From: Jeotgalibaca arthritidis
GTDB lineage: Bacteria > Bacillota > Bacilli > Lactobacillales > Aerococcaceae
Reading direction: 5' to 3'
NCBI RefSeq assembly: GCF_011100465.1
Contig: NZ_CP049740.1
Coordinates: forward strand, 62,001-126,000
DNA length: 64,000 bases
Below the pieces are notes generated by a model. It did no database searches, was not told the origin of the DNA, and saw nothing but the letters and a program-made list of their open reading frames with translations. The translations under genes and the position numbers were made by a program. Positions 50,396 to 58,479 of the stretch are shown here, piece after piece. Positions within the stretch are counted from its first letter, which is position 1, and every line of letters begins with the position of its first letter.

Positions 50396-52216
50396 TTAAG
50401 ATGCTTCGTTAAATTGACTGTTATATAAATCGGCGTAGAATCCGCCTTGTGCCATCAATTCATTATGGTTACCTGTTTCCATAATGTCTCCTTGGTTCAT
50501 AACGATAATATTGTCAGCGTCACGAATAGTAGATAGACGATGGGCAACAACGAAACTCGTTCTTCCTTCAAGTAATTTTCTCATTGCTTGTTGAATCAGA
50601 ATTTCAGTTCGCGTATCAACACTCGATGTCGCTTCATCAAGAATTAGAATTTCAGGATTTCGAATGAAGGCACGTGCAATCGTCAATAACTGACGTTGCC
50701 CTTGTGAGATATTACTTGCATCTTCATTCAGATAAGTTTGGTAGCCATCAGGTAATGTTCGAATAAATTCATCTGCATGAGCCATTTTAGCTGCTGCATA
50801 AACCTCTTCATCCGAAACACCTTCTCGAGCACCATATTTAATATTATCGAAAATAGTACCATGGAATAACCATGTATCTTGAAGAACCATGGCAAAGTGG
50901 TTACGTAATTCGTCACGGTCAATGTCGCGTGTATCCGTACCATCTAAGCGAATGCTTCCTCCTCTAATATCATAGAAACGTTCTAATAAGTTAATGATAG
51001 TTGACTTACCTGCTCCAGTTGGTCCAACAATAGCAATCATTTGACCAGCTTTGACACTTAAATTAAAGTCAGTCATCAAGTCAGCTGAATCGCCATAACC
51101 AAAGCGAACGTGTTCAAATGTTAATTTGTCATCTGTTTCAACTTTTGGTTTATTCGTTTTAGTGATTGGCATTTCTTCTTCATCTAAAACTTCAAAGATA
51201 CGTTCTGTTGATGCAATAATAGATTGAATGGTATTTAAGATATTGGTTAATTGTTTCATTGGCTCTGAGAATTGGTTGGTGTAAGTCAGGAATGCTTGTA
51301 CATTACCTAAACTCATTGCCCCATTTGCAACTTCCAATCCCCCTAAAACAGCAACAAAAACATAACCTAAGTTTTTAACCATGTTCATCAATGGCATCAG
51401 AACACCTGAGACAAATTGTGCTTTAAAGGAAACCTTAAAGAGTTTTTCGTTCTGTTCTTCAAAGATTTCAATGGACTTTTCTTCTTGGTTGAAGGCAATA
51501 ATTTCAGTATGTCCTGAAAAATTCTCTTCAATTTGTCCGTTTAATTTACCTAATTCTCGTTGTTGCTTACCAAAATACTTTTGTGATTTTGGTGCAATAC
51601 GCGAAATAATGAAGGCACTTAACGGAACTGTAATTAAGGCTACTAAACTAAGTTTCCAACTAATGGTTAACATCATAATCAAAATCCCGAAAAATTGAAC
51701 GACACTAATGATCGCTTGGTTAACAATTTGAACGAGCTGACGCGCGATATTATCCACATCATTAATAGCACGACTCATAATGTCACCGTTACTATTGCTG
51801 TCATAATAAGAAATCGGAACACGTGACATTTTTTTCTTGAAGTCTTGGCGCAAGTCATAAACCGTTTTTTGAACAATACGAACAAGTGTAAACTGTGCAA
51901 TGTAGCTCAAGACTGCATTAGCAACGTAAAGGCCAAACAGTAATATTAAAATACTTTTAATCGTATCAAAGTCAATCGGGAAGCGAGCTATACCATCTGC
52001 TCCTTCTTGAGACCCTTTCATCACACCTTCAAAAATAACCGTTGTTGCACTACCTAAAACTTTGGGTGTAAAAATTTGTAAAATAGTAGCAGTCCCTGAT
52101 AGTAAAAAGGCGAATAATAGTAGCCATTTTTTCAATGACATATATTTAAGCAGTCGTTTAAGTGTTCCCCAAAAATTTTTAGGTTTGACTACTGCTCCTC
52201 GTGGTGCATTTCTCAT
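50396..52216 (-). CDS. Heterodimeric ABC exporter, subunit with canonical ATPase residues
   Basis: 606 residues: N-terminal exporter membrane domain (six segments, about 28-325) and a nucleotide-binding domain. Walker A is GPTGAGKST (about 400), Walker B ILILDEATS with catalytic glutamate, and the switch histidine is in VVAHRLSTI. The signature is ISQGQ instead of LSGGQ. With its partner it forms one competent and one degenerate ATP site, as in LmrCD/BmrCD-type multidrug exporters. The substrate is unknown. ATGA overlap with the partner gene; AAGGTG upstream. Confidence 0.92.
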   Translation of the reverse strand: MRNAPRGAVVKPKNFWGTLKRLLKYMSLKKWLLLFAFLLSGTATILQIFTPKVLGSATTVIFEGVMKGSQEGADGIARFPIDFDTIKSILILLFGLYVANAVLSYIAQFTLVRIVQKTVYDLRQDFKKKMSRVPISYYDSNSNGDIMSRAINDVDNIARQLVQIVNQAIISVVQFFGILIMMLTISWKLSLVALITVPLSAFIISRIAPKSQKYFGKQQRELGKLNGQIEENFSGHTEIIAFNQEEKSIEIFEEQNEKLFKVSFKAQFVSGVLMPLMNMVKNLGYVFVAVLGGLEVANGAMSLGNVQAFLTYTNQFSEPMKQLTNILNTIQSIIASTERIFEVLDEEEMPITKTNKPKVETDDKLTFEHVRFGYGDSADLMTDFNLSVKAGQMIAIVGPTGAGKSTIINLLERFYDIRGGSIRLDGTDTRDIDRDELRNHFAMVLQDTWLFHGTIFDNIKYGAREGVSDEEVYAAAKMAHADEFIRTLPDGYQTYLNEDASNISQGQRQLLTIARAFIRNPEILILDEATSSVDTRTEILIQQAMRKLLEGRTSFVVAHRLSTIRDADNIIVMNQGDIMETGNHNELMAQGGFYADLYNSQFNEAS

Positions 52217-53943
52217 TCATTTTCACCTTCTTTAAATTGAGATTTCATAATTTCTAGGTACGTTTGATTGTCTCTTACTAGGTCATCATGCGTGCCTTGA
52301 CCGACCACATTACCGTTGTCTAAAACGATAATTTCATCCGCTTCCATAACCGTACTGATACGTTGCGCAACAATAACGACTATCGCATCATCAATATCTG
52401 TCTTAAGAGCGGCACGTAATGCTGCGTCTGTTTTAAAATCAAGAGCAGAGAATGAATCATCAAAGACATAGACATCTGGACTTTTCACAATTGCACGTGC
52501 AATACACAAGCGTTGACGTTGTCCACCAGAGAAGTTGGTTCCTCCCTGTTCAACTGGAGAATCTAAACCGTGCTTAAGACCTTTAACAAAGTCTTTGGCT
52601 TGTGCCACTTCTAATGCTTTCCATAAGGCATTATCGTCTGCTTCTGGATTACCAAATAGTAAGTTAGAACGAATAGTTCCAGAGAATAAATTAGCTTTTT
52701 GAGGCACATAAGCAATGCGTTCATGAATATCATGTTGTTTTAAATCTTTCAAATCACGACCATTTAATGAAACAACACCATCTGTTGCATCATAAAAACG
52801 CATCATCAAGTTAGCAATTGTTGATTTACCAGACCCTGTTCCTCCAATAATAGCCAATGTTTGACCTGTTTCCATTGAGAAGTTGACATCCTTTAAGGCC
52901 GCACGTTCAGCATTTGGGAAGGCATAAGTCACATGTTCAAAGGCAAGTGTTCCTTTTTCTGCTTTTGTATGACTTTCAACAAAGCTGTATGGGCCATCTT
53001 GAATAGTACTTTCAAGGTTTAACACCTCATTGATACGTGCTGCCGAAACTTGAGCGCGAGGCACCATTGATAAAATAACTGACAGCATCATAAAACTAAA
53101 CAGTAACATGGATGAATAGCTAATAAAGGCTACTAAGTTCCCTACTGGCATATTTCCAATAGCGATGAATTCCCCACCGATTAAGACGATAGAAATATTT
53201 GTCACACTTAACACCAGTGTCATCGTTGGCATTAGTAAACTCATAATCGACATGGCCTTTACGTTGTTATCCATAAAGTCTTTATTCGCTTCTGCAAATC
53301 GTGCTTCTTCATAGTTACTTTTATTAAAGGCACGAATAACACGTACTCCCGTTAATCCTTCGCGGAAGATGAGGTTTAAACGGTCTGTCTTACTTTGAAT
53401 CAGTTTAAAGAGTGGAATAGCCGCTCTCATAATGAGGAATAATAATACAATTAAAACGGGCACAGATACAAAGAAAATACGAGCCAAGTCTGGATTTTGT
53501 GTATAAGATAAAACCGCTGCTCCAATTCCCATTATCGGTGCAAACATCATCATTCTCAAAAACATCATAAAGACTAATTGAACTTGCTCAACATCGTTTG
53601 TAGAGCGTGTAATTAATGATGCGGCTCCAATATTATTCACTTTATCTTTTGATAAATACATGACTTTTTTATAAATATCACCACGAATTTGGCGACCTAC
53701 TCGTTGCGCTTCTTGCGCAGAAATATATACCCCTACAATAGCAGCAGCAATCGTAATAGCTGTTAGTAAGAGCATTTTTATACCTGTACTCCAAATATGA
53801 TCCAAGTCACCAGTTGCAATACCTTCATTGATAATACTTGATGTCATATTCGGAAGATTTAATTCAGCAAAAACCTGAATAATAATAAATAACACAGAAG
53901 CAAGAAATGCTTTCCATGACATTCGTTTCCCTAATTCAATCAT
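52213..53943 (-). CDS. Heterodimeric ABC exporter, subunit with degenerate ATP site
   Basis: 576 residues, six membrane segments (about 10-300) plus nucleotide-binding domain. Walker A GGTGSGKST and signature NFSGGQRQR are canonical. The catalytic glutamate after Walker B is replaced by aspartate (VYVFDDSFS) and the switch histidine by glutamine (IVAQRISTV). These changes define the non-hydrolysing half of heterodimeric exporters. First structural gene, 21 nt behind the tetR gene, with GGAGGAGG. Confidence 0.92.
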   Translation of the reverse strand: MIELGKRMSWKAFLASVLFIIIQVFAELNLPNMTSSIINEGIATGDLDHIWSTGIKMLLLTAITIAAAIVGVYISAQEAQRVGRQIRGDIYKKVMYLSKDKVNNIGAASLITRSTNDVEQVQLVFMMFLRMMMFAPIMGIGAAVLSYTQNPDLARIFFVSVPVLIVLLFLIMRAAIPLFKLIQSKTDRLNLIFREGLTGVRVIRAFNKSNYEEARFAEANKDFMDNNVKAMSIMSLLMPTMTLVLSVTNISIVLIGGEFIAIGNMPVGNLVAFISYSSMLLFSFMMLSVILSMVPRAQVSAARINEVLNLESTIQDGPYSFVESHTKAEKGTLAFEHVTYAFPNAERAALKDVNFSMETGQTLAIIGGTGSGKSTIANLMMRFYDATDGVVSLNGRDLKDLKQHDIHERIAYVPQKANLFSGTIRSNLLFGNPEADDNALWKALEVAQAKDFVKGLKHGLDSPVEQGGTNFSGGQRQRLCIARAIVKSPDVYVFDDSFSALDFKTDAALRAALKTDIDDAIVVIVAQRISTVMEADEIIVLDNGNVVGQGTHDDLVRDNQTYLEIMKSQFKEGENE

Positions 53944-53964
53944 AGAGAACCTCCTCCATTGTTT

Positions 53965-54597
53965 CTATTTTTTTCGAATACCATTTTCCAACCACGATAA
54001 GCGGTTGTTAATCATCCTAAACGCTTCTTCTTCTGAAAGGCTTTGGATAAAGACTTTAGACAGTGTCCAATGAATCATTTGAAAAATATATTGAACAAAC
54101 TCATATAATTCCTCTTCACTACTAAAGCTCAAACTTGATTGGTCGATATGATCAACTAAGTGTTTATACCGACAAACAAGGTCTTTGCTTTGTTTATCCT
54201 CTGTCTCTTTTTCAAATATATTGCTACTTCTTCTGTACGACATATTGACGAAGAAGTGATGGTAAAACTGTTTATAGTCACTATGAACATAATAGTGATA
54301 CAAAAACTTAAAGGTTAATCGTAATCCTTCTATCACATCGCCATTAGCTTGGACAAAACAATTCAAAATCCCTTCATTTTGATCTTTCTTTAAAAGATCA
54401 AGACAATAGAAATATAAATCTTCCTTGTCTTGAAAGTACTGGTAAAAACTCCCTCTTGAAATATCAGACTGCTGAATAATCACATTAATAGAGACCTCTT
54501 CTAATGGCATCTTAGAAAACTCATCATAGGCGGTCGACATTAAACGTTGACGTTTTTCATCTGATAAATTGAAAAAAGTTTTTTTAGGCAAACCCAC
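53965..54597 (-). CDS. TetR-family repressor of the ABC exporter operon
   Basis: 210 residues. N-terminal TetR helix-turn-helix (about 12-58, INVIIQQSDISRGSFYQYFQ DKED pattern) and a helical ligand-binding domain rich in aromatic residues. GTG start at 54597 with AAGGTG upstream. It is first in the operon with the two exporter genes, and two perfect palindromes on its promoter indicate autorepression relieved by a ligand, probably an exported compound. Confidence 0.92.
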   Translation of the reverse strand: MGLPKKTFFNLSDEKRQRLMSTAYDEFSKMPLEEVSINVIIQQSDISRGSFYQYFQDKEDLYFYCLDLLKKDQNEGILNCFVQANGDVIEGLRLTFKFLYHYYVHSDYKQFYHHFFVNMSYRRSSNIFEKETEDKQSKDLVCRYKHLVDHIDQSSLSFSSEEELYEFVQYIFQMIHWTLSKVFIQSLSEEEAFRMINNRLSWLENGIRKK

Positions 54598-54621
54598 ACC
54601 TTCTTTCTATAAAATAAAAAA

Positions 54622-54678
54622 GTGACATCTTGTCACAACACATCCCCCCATTTTATGACAAGCTGTCACATGTGTCAA
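54622..54678 (-). promoter_or_regulatory. Promoter with two TetR operators
   Basis: -35 TTGACA (54673-54678), 17-bp spacer and -10 TAAAAT (54650-54655). The operator TGACA-AGC-TGTCA (54656-54668) fills the spacer. A second, GTGACA-TCT-TGTCAC (54622-54636), lies just behind the start. The centres are 33 bp apart, about three helical turns. Confidence 0.85.
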
Positions 54679-54689
54679 ATCATATGCAC

Positions 54690-54720
54690 AAAAAAAAGTG
54701 AAACGAAGTTTCACTTTTTT
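54690..54720 (-). terminator. Terminator behind the AI-2E-family gene
   Basis: AAAAAAGTGAAAC-TTC-GTTTCACTTTTTT palindrome with long A and T flanks; it overlaps the last bases of the gene. Confidence 0.85.
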
Positions 54721-55915
54721 ACTCTTCTTCTATTAAGTTAGATGCTGGTGGACTTTGGCTCTGCTCATGATACAAGCCAGAGTAGCCCTTATACCACTCA
54801 AATACGTGTAAGAAAACAACTTTTAAAACTGCATAGCCTGGTATACCGAGTACAAATCCGACTAAGCCGAATACTTTACCCGCCGTTAGTAACACAATCA
54901 TAATGGTAACCGGATGAACAGATAAATTGCTCCCTAAAATTTGAGGTGAAATCACACGGCCTTCAATAAACTGTTCAATACTAAAAACAATCAGTACTTG
55001 AATTAACATAATCGGTGAATCAACTAGGCCTACAATAATAGCCGGAACCATAGCCAAAAAAGAGCCCAAATAAGGAATGACATTTAAGAATCCAGCTAGA
55101 ACGCCAAGCACGATTCCATAATTTAACCCAATTATCGAATAACCAATGACAAACATTAAGCCTACGAAAAAGGCAACTGTAATTTGACCGCGAACATATT
55201 GACTGATTTGTAAATTAATTTTCGTCAGTAAATCCTTAATTGTTGAACGGTGGCGGGTTGGTAGGAAGGCAAGGATCTGGTTTGGAAACTTATCGCCCTC
55301 TTTTAATAAGTAATACAAAATAATCGGCATAGTAATCAGACCAACAAATACATTCGTTACAACGCCTAGCACACTACTAATTCCTGAGAAGGTATTGGAC
55401 AGGAAGTTATTTGCCCACGATGATAAGGCATCAAAAATACTGGTATTAATCTCTTTAAACTGTTCTTGAAAAGAACGGAACCAGTCGTAGGTAAACAAAT
55501 TGTTAAACAGCTCATTAATCTTAACCCAGAACTCAGGAATATCATCAATGATCCCTATCGTTTGCTCACGAATAACTGGAATTAAAATGGCTACTCCCCA
55601 GATGATTAATAAAATAAGAACGAGAAAAGCCATCCAAATTGCGGCTGTTCGATTTATTTTTTTCTTTTCCAACCAGTTCACCAATGGGTTCATTAAATAG
55701 TATAAAATGCCACTTAAAATCAATGGAAAGCCAATTACACTAAAAAAACTAGCTACCGGTTGAAACAGATGTGAAATTTTTGAAAAGATTAAAATGATTA
55801 ATAAAATCAATAAGACAATCAATAAGGTCGTTACAATCTTATTATTTAAAAACCATCTTTCAAACCAAGATGTTTTCGTCACTTGGGAACGATGATTTGT
55901 TTGTTTTTTCTCCAT
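54719..55915 (-). CDS. AI-2E family transporter (PerM/YdbI type)
   Basis: A protein of ~398 residues with seven to eight membrane segments arranged two pairs, a large loop, then the rest, as in this family. Typical residues are GDKFPNQILAFLPTRHR, GQITVAFFVGLMFVIGYSI, LAGFLNVIPYLGSFLAMVPA and NLSVHPVTIMIVLLTAGK. Members transport different substrates (sodium/proton antiport has been shown for some); AI-2 export is proven only for few. The start is uncertain between an ATG at 55915 and a GTG at 55924; both have weak ribosome sites. Confidence 0.82.
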   Translation of the reverse strand: MEKKQTNHRSQVTKTSWFERWFLNNKIVTTLLIVLLILLIILIFSKISHLFQPVASFFSVIGFPLILSGILYYLMNPLVNWLEKKKINRTAAIWMAFLVLILLIIWGVAILIPVIREQTIGIIDDIPEFWVKINELFNNLFTYDWFRSFQEQFKEINTSIFDALSSWANNFLSNTFSGISSVLGVVTNVFVGLITMPIILYYLLKEGDKFPNQILAFLPTRHRSTIKDLLTKINLQISQYVRGQITVAFFVGLMFVIGYSIIGLNYGIVLGVLAGFLNVIPYLGSFLAMVPAIIVGLVDSPIMLIQVLIVFSIEQFIEGRVISPQILGSNLSVHPVTIMIVLLTAGKVFGLVGFVLGIPGYAVLKVVFLHVFEWYKGYSGLYHEQSQSPPASNLIEEE

Positions 55916-55934
55916 TCCACTCACTCACTTTCAC

Positions 55935-56288
55935 TTATTGATAAGTAATTGTCATTCCTGTCTCAATATGAGGCAATTGATGAGGAGTTAAGTAGACACT
56001 TGTTTCAATAAAGTTGTCTTCATCGAATTCTTTGAAAACAAGAGTCACATGCCCTAGCGCACGTAAATTAGCACTTACGTTTTCACCTACAAAGGTTATG
56101 GTGTAAACTTGGTCACCAATCGTAATAGTATGATTCAGTTTTAATTCAAAATCAGCATCCTTTTCTTTAAAGGACTGTAGAACTGATACATTTTTTATTG
56201 CAGGAGATGCATCTTCTCCAAATAAAATTAGAATATTTTCTTCGGTACTAACCGCTTCTTTTCCGATATGGACAATTTCGCTAATCAT
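55935..56288 (-). CDS. PTS glucitol/sorbitol-type IIA protein, orphan
   Basis: 117 residues matching the GutA-type IIA fold over its full length, including FKEKDADFELKLNHTITIGD and NLRALGHVTLVF. The phosphorylatable histidine of the family lies in the middle of the protein; His residues in LNHTI and LGHVT are candidates. No IIB or IIC genes are nearby, so it may be a stand-alone regulator. GGAGC ribosome site. Upstream of the AI-2E-family gene (about 10-20 nt), likely cotranscribed. Confidence 0.82.
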   Translation of the reverse strand: MISEIVHIGKEAVSTEENILILFGEDASPAIKNVSVLQSFKEKDADFELKLNHTITIGDQVYTITFVGENVSANLRALGHVTLVFKEFDEDNFIETSVYLTPHQLPHIETGMTITYQ

Positions 56289-56321
56289 AGTTAAAAAGCT
56301 CCTTTATACGATGATACTGTT

Positions 56322-56330
56322 ATTCTATCA
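56322..56330 (-). promoter_or_regulatory. Extended -10 promoter of the IIA (GutA-type) gene
   Basis: TGA-TAGAAT with the -10 at 56322-56327; TTTGTT 17 bp upstream is a poor -35. Confidence 0.5.
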
Positions 56331-56405
56331 CAATAGTCGATAAAACAAAGTACCTGAGATTTTTTTGTTTTTTTATTCATTATAAAGCGTTTTTCTCGCA
56401 TAATT

Positions 56406-56414
56406 TGATATACT
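56406..56414 (+). promoter_or_regulatory. Extended -10 promoter of the lactonase-family gene
   Basis: TGA-TATACT (-10 at 56409-56414), about 36 bp before the ATG. Confidence 0.55.
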
Positions 56415-56449
56415 ATCACTAAGACTTATCCCCAAGGAGGAATTAATTG

Positions 56450-57481
56450 ATGGAACACACATTATACCTAGGTTCTTATACAAAAAAAGCGAGTAAAGGG
56501 GTACACCAAATTACCCTTAATACAGAAACTCAGCAATTAGTTGACTACAAATTGATTGCAGAAGTCGATACACCAACTTATTTGACTTTTTCTGATGACA
56601 AAAAAACCATGTATACCATTTCTAAAGAAGAAAATGGCGGCGGGCTAACCGCTTTTGATTTAGATGAAAACGGAGATTATGTGAAACGTGCAGCAACAAC
56701 TTCTGAAGACTCTGCACCTTGCTACATTTCCTATGACCAAAAACGCGGCTTATTGTTCACTGCCAACTATCACGGTGGTTTTGTCACTGTTTATAAAGAA
56801 CAAGAAGATGGTCGTATCGTTCAAACAGACCGCAAACACCATCAAGGAAGTAGCGTTCACGAAAACCAAGCATCACCTCATGTTCATTACACAGATTATG
56901 CACCAGGTTCACAAACACTACTTGTCTGTGACTTAGGAACAGATACAATCGTCAGCTACGATGTATCTGATGCCGGCGAATTAAGCGAACGTGCCACTTA
57001 TACAGCAAAAGCGGGTTCAGGCCCACGTCATTTAGTTTTCCACCCAAACAACAAAACTGTTTATTTAGTTTGCGAACTAAGTAACGAGATTGAAATCTTA
57101 ACTTATGACGAAGCAACTGCTTCATTTACATATGTTGATCGCGTAGCGACTATCCCTGACACACACACATCATTTAACAGTGGTGCAGCGATTCGTGTGA
57201 GCAATGATGGTAAATTTGTTTACTTCTCAAATCGTGGTCATGATTCAATTGCAGTATTTGCAGTTTCTGAGGATGGCCAATCATTGGAATTACTAGAAAT
57301 TGTTCCAACTGAAGGAAAAACACCGCGTGACTTTAATTTTTCACCGGACGAATTATATGTGATTGTCGGTCATCAAGATTCTGATAACTTGACATTATTC
57401 AAACGTGATCAAGAAAGCGGTCGTTTAACATTGCTAGATAAAGAAACATATGCAGCAGAGTGTGTTTGTGTGACATTTTAA
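56450..57481 (+). CDS. Lactonase-family beta-propeller protein (6-phosphogluconolactonase-like)
   Basis: 343 residues of the seven-bladed YkgB/YbhE family. Typical repeats: LYLGSYTKKASKGVHQI, SPHVHYTDYAPGSQTLLVCD, GSGPRHLVFHPNNKTVYLV, SNRGHDSIAVF and GKTPRDFNFSPDELYVIVG. E. coli YbhE hydrolyses 6-phosphogluconolactone; other members act on other lactones, so the substrate is not certain. AGGAGG lies nine bases before the ATG at 56450 (a TTG codon precedes it). Stands alone between promoter and terminator. Confidence 0.88.
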   Translation: MEHTLYLGSYTKKASKGVHQITLNTETQQLVDYKLIAEVDTPTYLTFSDDKKTMYTISKEENGGGLTAFDLDENGDYVKRAATTSEDSAPCYISYDQKRGLLFTANYHGGFVTVYKEQEDGRIVQTDRKHHQGSSVHENQASPHVHYTDYAPGSQTLLVCDLGTDTIVSYDVSDAGELSERATYTAKAGSGPRHLVFHPNNKTVYLVCELSNEIEILTYDEATASFTYVDRVATIPDTHTSFNSGAAIRVSNDGKFVYFSNRGHDSIAVFAVSEDGQSLELLEIVPTEGKTPRDFNFSPDELYVIVGHQDSDNLTLFKRDQESGRLTLLDKETYAAECVCVTF

Positions 57482-57491
57482 TAGTTAATTA

Positions 57492-57537
57492 AAATAAGTG
57501 TATGGAAGTAAAAACTTCCATACACTTATTTTTTTTA
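57492..57537 (+). terminator. Terminator behind the lactonase-family gene
   Basis: AAATAAGTGTATGGAAGT and its complement form a ~17-bp stem with an AAAA loop and eight Ts. Confidence 0.93.
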
Positions 57538-57745
57538 TAGACTAGGGGATTATAAGTTCAGCCATCAACGTCTAGCTCCCAAGTCCTGGCCTACTGAAAA
57601 AAAGATAAATTTGCCCCATTGCGCGCTTCGCTGCTCGCTAACGCATATCATTCGACTAACCCGCTGAAGCGTGAAGTCTCCTGACAATTCAGGGTTAAAT
57701 TTCCTATTTTTTCATAGGCCAAGGCGGACTTGTCCGCTTTTCTTA
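57535..57745 (-). repeat. Structured intergenic repeat, copy 2 (inverted, with ~50-bp insertion)
   Basis: The reverse complement matches 48392-48550 nearly base for base at both ends (GCGGACAAGTCCGC, CCTATGAAAAAATAGG, GGGGCAAATTTATCTTTTTTT, GGACTTGGGAGCTAGAC). A further ~50 bp is inserted in the apical part between AACCCTGAAT and GAGCAGCG. It begins a few bases behind the stop of the IIA gene and reads in that gene's direction, the same relation as copy 1 to gatD. Confidence 0.85.
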
Positions 57746-57747
57746 TC

Positions 57748-58254
57748 TTATAAATGTTGAACGCTACCGACTGCTTGTTTAGCTTGAACATCAGCATGTT
57801 CGTCTAGAACAAACTCTTTTACCTTATCCATGTTTGTAATGACAACAACCATAGCATTATCTTTACCAGCCTCAGCTAATGAAGCTAAATCACATTTTGC
57901 TACTAATGTATCAGCAGTTAGCGTATCGCCTTCACTGACAAATGTCTCGAAAGGTTTACCATTCAATTCAACTGTATCTAATCCCATATGAATCAGAATT
58001 TCAATCCCGCTTGCCATTTGAATACCAATCGCGTGTTTCGTTGGAAAAACACTCAGTACCTTCCCTTCAACTGGTGAATAAATATCACCATCTGTTGGAA
58101 TAACAGCATAACCGTCTCCCATCATTTTTTGAGAGAATACTGGATCAGCAACTTCTGTAACCGGAACAATTCTTCCGTTTGCAGGTGCATACAATGTCGC
58201 TTTTTCGACTGGTGCAACTGTTTCTTTTTTATCTTTCTTGAAGAAGTTAAACAT
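57748..58254 (-). CDS. PTS glucose-type IIA protein (Crr-like), stand-alone
   Basis: 168 residues from the ATG at 58254 (AAAGGTGG seven bases upstream; an earlier in-frame start is less likely). The EIIA-Glc fold is complete: APANGRIVPVTEVADPVFS, the two histidines in FPTKHAIGIQ and ILIHMGLDTVELNG (His phosphorylated), and the GDTLTADTLVAKCD ending. It is not fused to IIBC. Such proteins can serve several IIBC permeases or act in regulation. Divergent from the P-type ATPase gene. Confidence 0.92.
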   Translation of the reverse strand: MFNFFKKDKKETVAPVEKATLYAPANGRIVPVTEVADPVFSQKMMGDGYAVIPTDGDIYSPVEGKVLSVFPTKHAIGIQMASGIEILIHMGLDTVELNGKPFETFVSEGDTLTADTLVAKCDLASLAEAGKDNAMVVVITNMDKVKEFVLDEHADVQAKQAVGSVQHL

Positions 58255-58380
58255 ATTAACGCCACCTTTACATATATTCATTTCAATAGTTTGATCTCTT
58301 CTTTTAATTAATGATACCACAAGTCATTTTATTTTCCTATTGATGTTGTTTGCTTTTTCGACCCATATATTTGAACAAAT

Positions 58381-58409
58381 TATGATAAGTGAGAATGAGA
58401 GTCATTTAC
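58381..58409. promoter_or_regulatory. Possible Fur/PerR-type site upstream of the metal ATPase gene
   Basis: TGAGAATGAGAGTCATT (58390-58406) within TATGATAAGTGAGAATGAG matches the 7-1-7 Fur core at about 10 of 14 positions. TATGAT (58381-58386) just before it could be a -10. Weak by sequence alone but sensible before a PfeT-type gene. Confidence 0.35.
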
Positions 58410-58479
58410 TATCTAACAAAATCATTAATCTTTCTATTTCTTTTTGTTAGACTTAAATAAGAAAGAATAGGTGATTGAA

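Noticed and set aside
48600-54597. Defence or toxin-antitoxin island
   Set aside because: All genes are explained as regulator-membrane protein and TetR-ABC exporter pairs; no nuclease, toxin or NTPase defence domain was seen.
54719-55915. Calling this gene an autoinducer-2 exporter
   Set aside because: The family name is misleading; most members are not shown to export AI-2 and no quorum-sensing gene is nearby.
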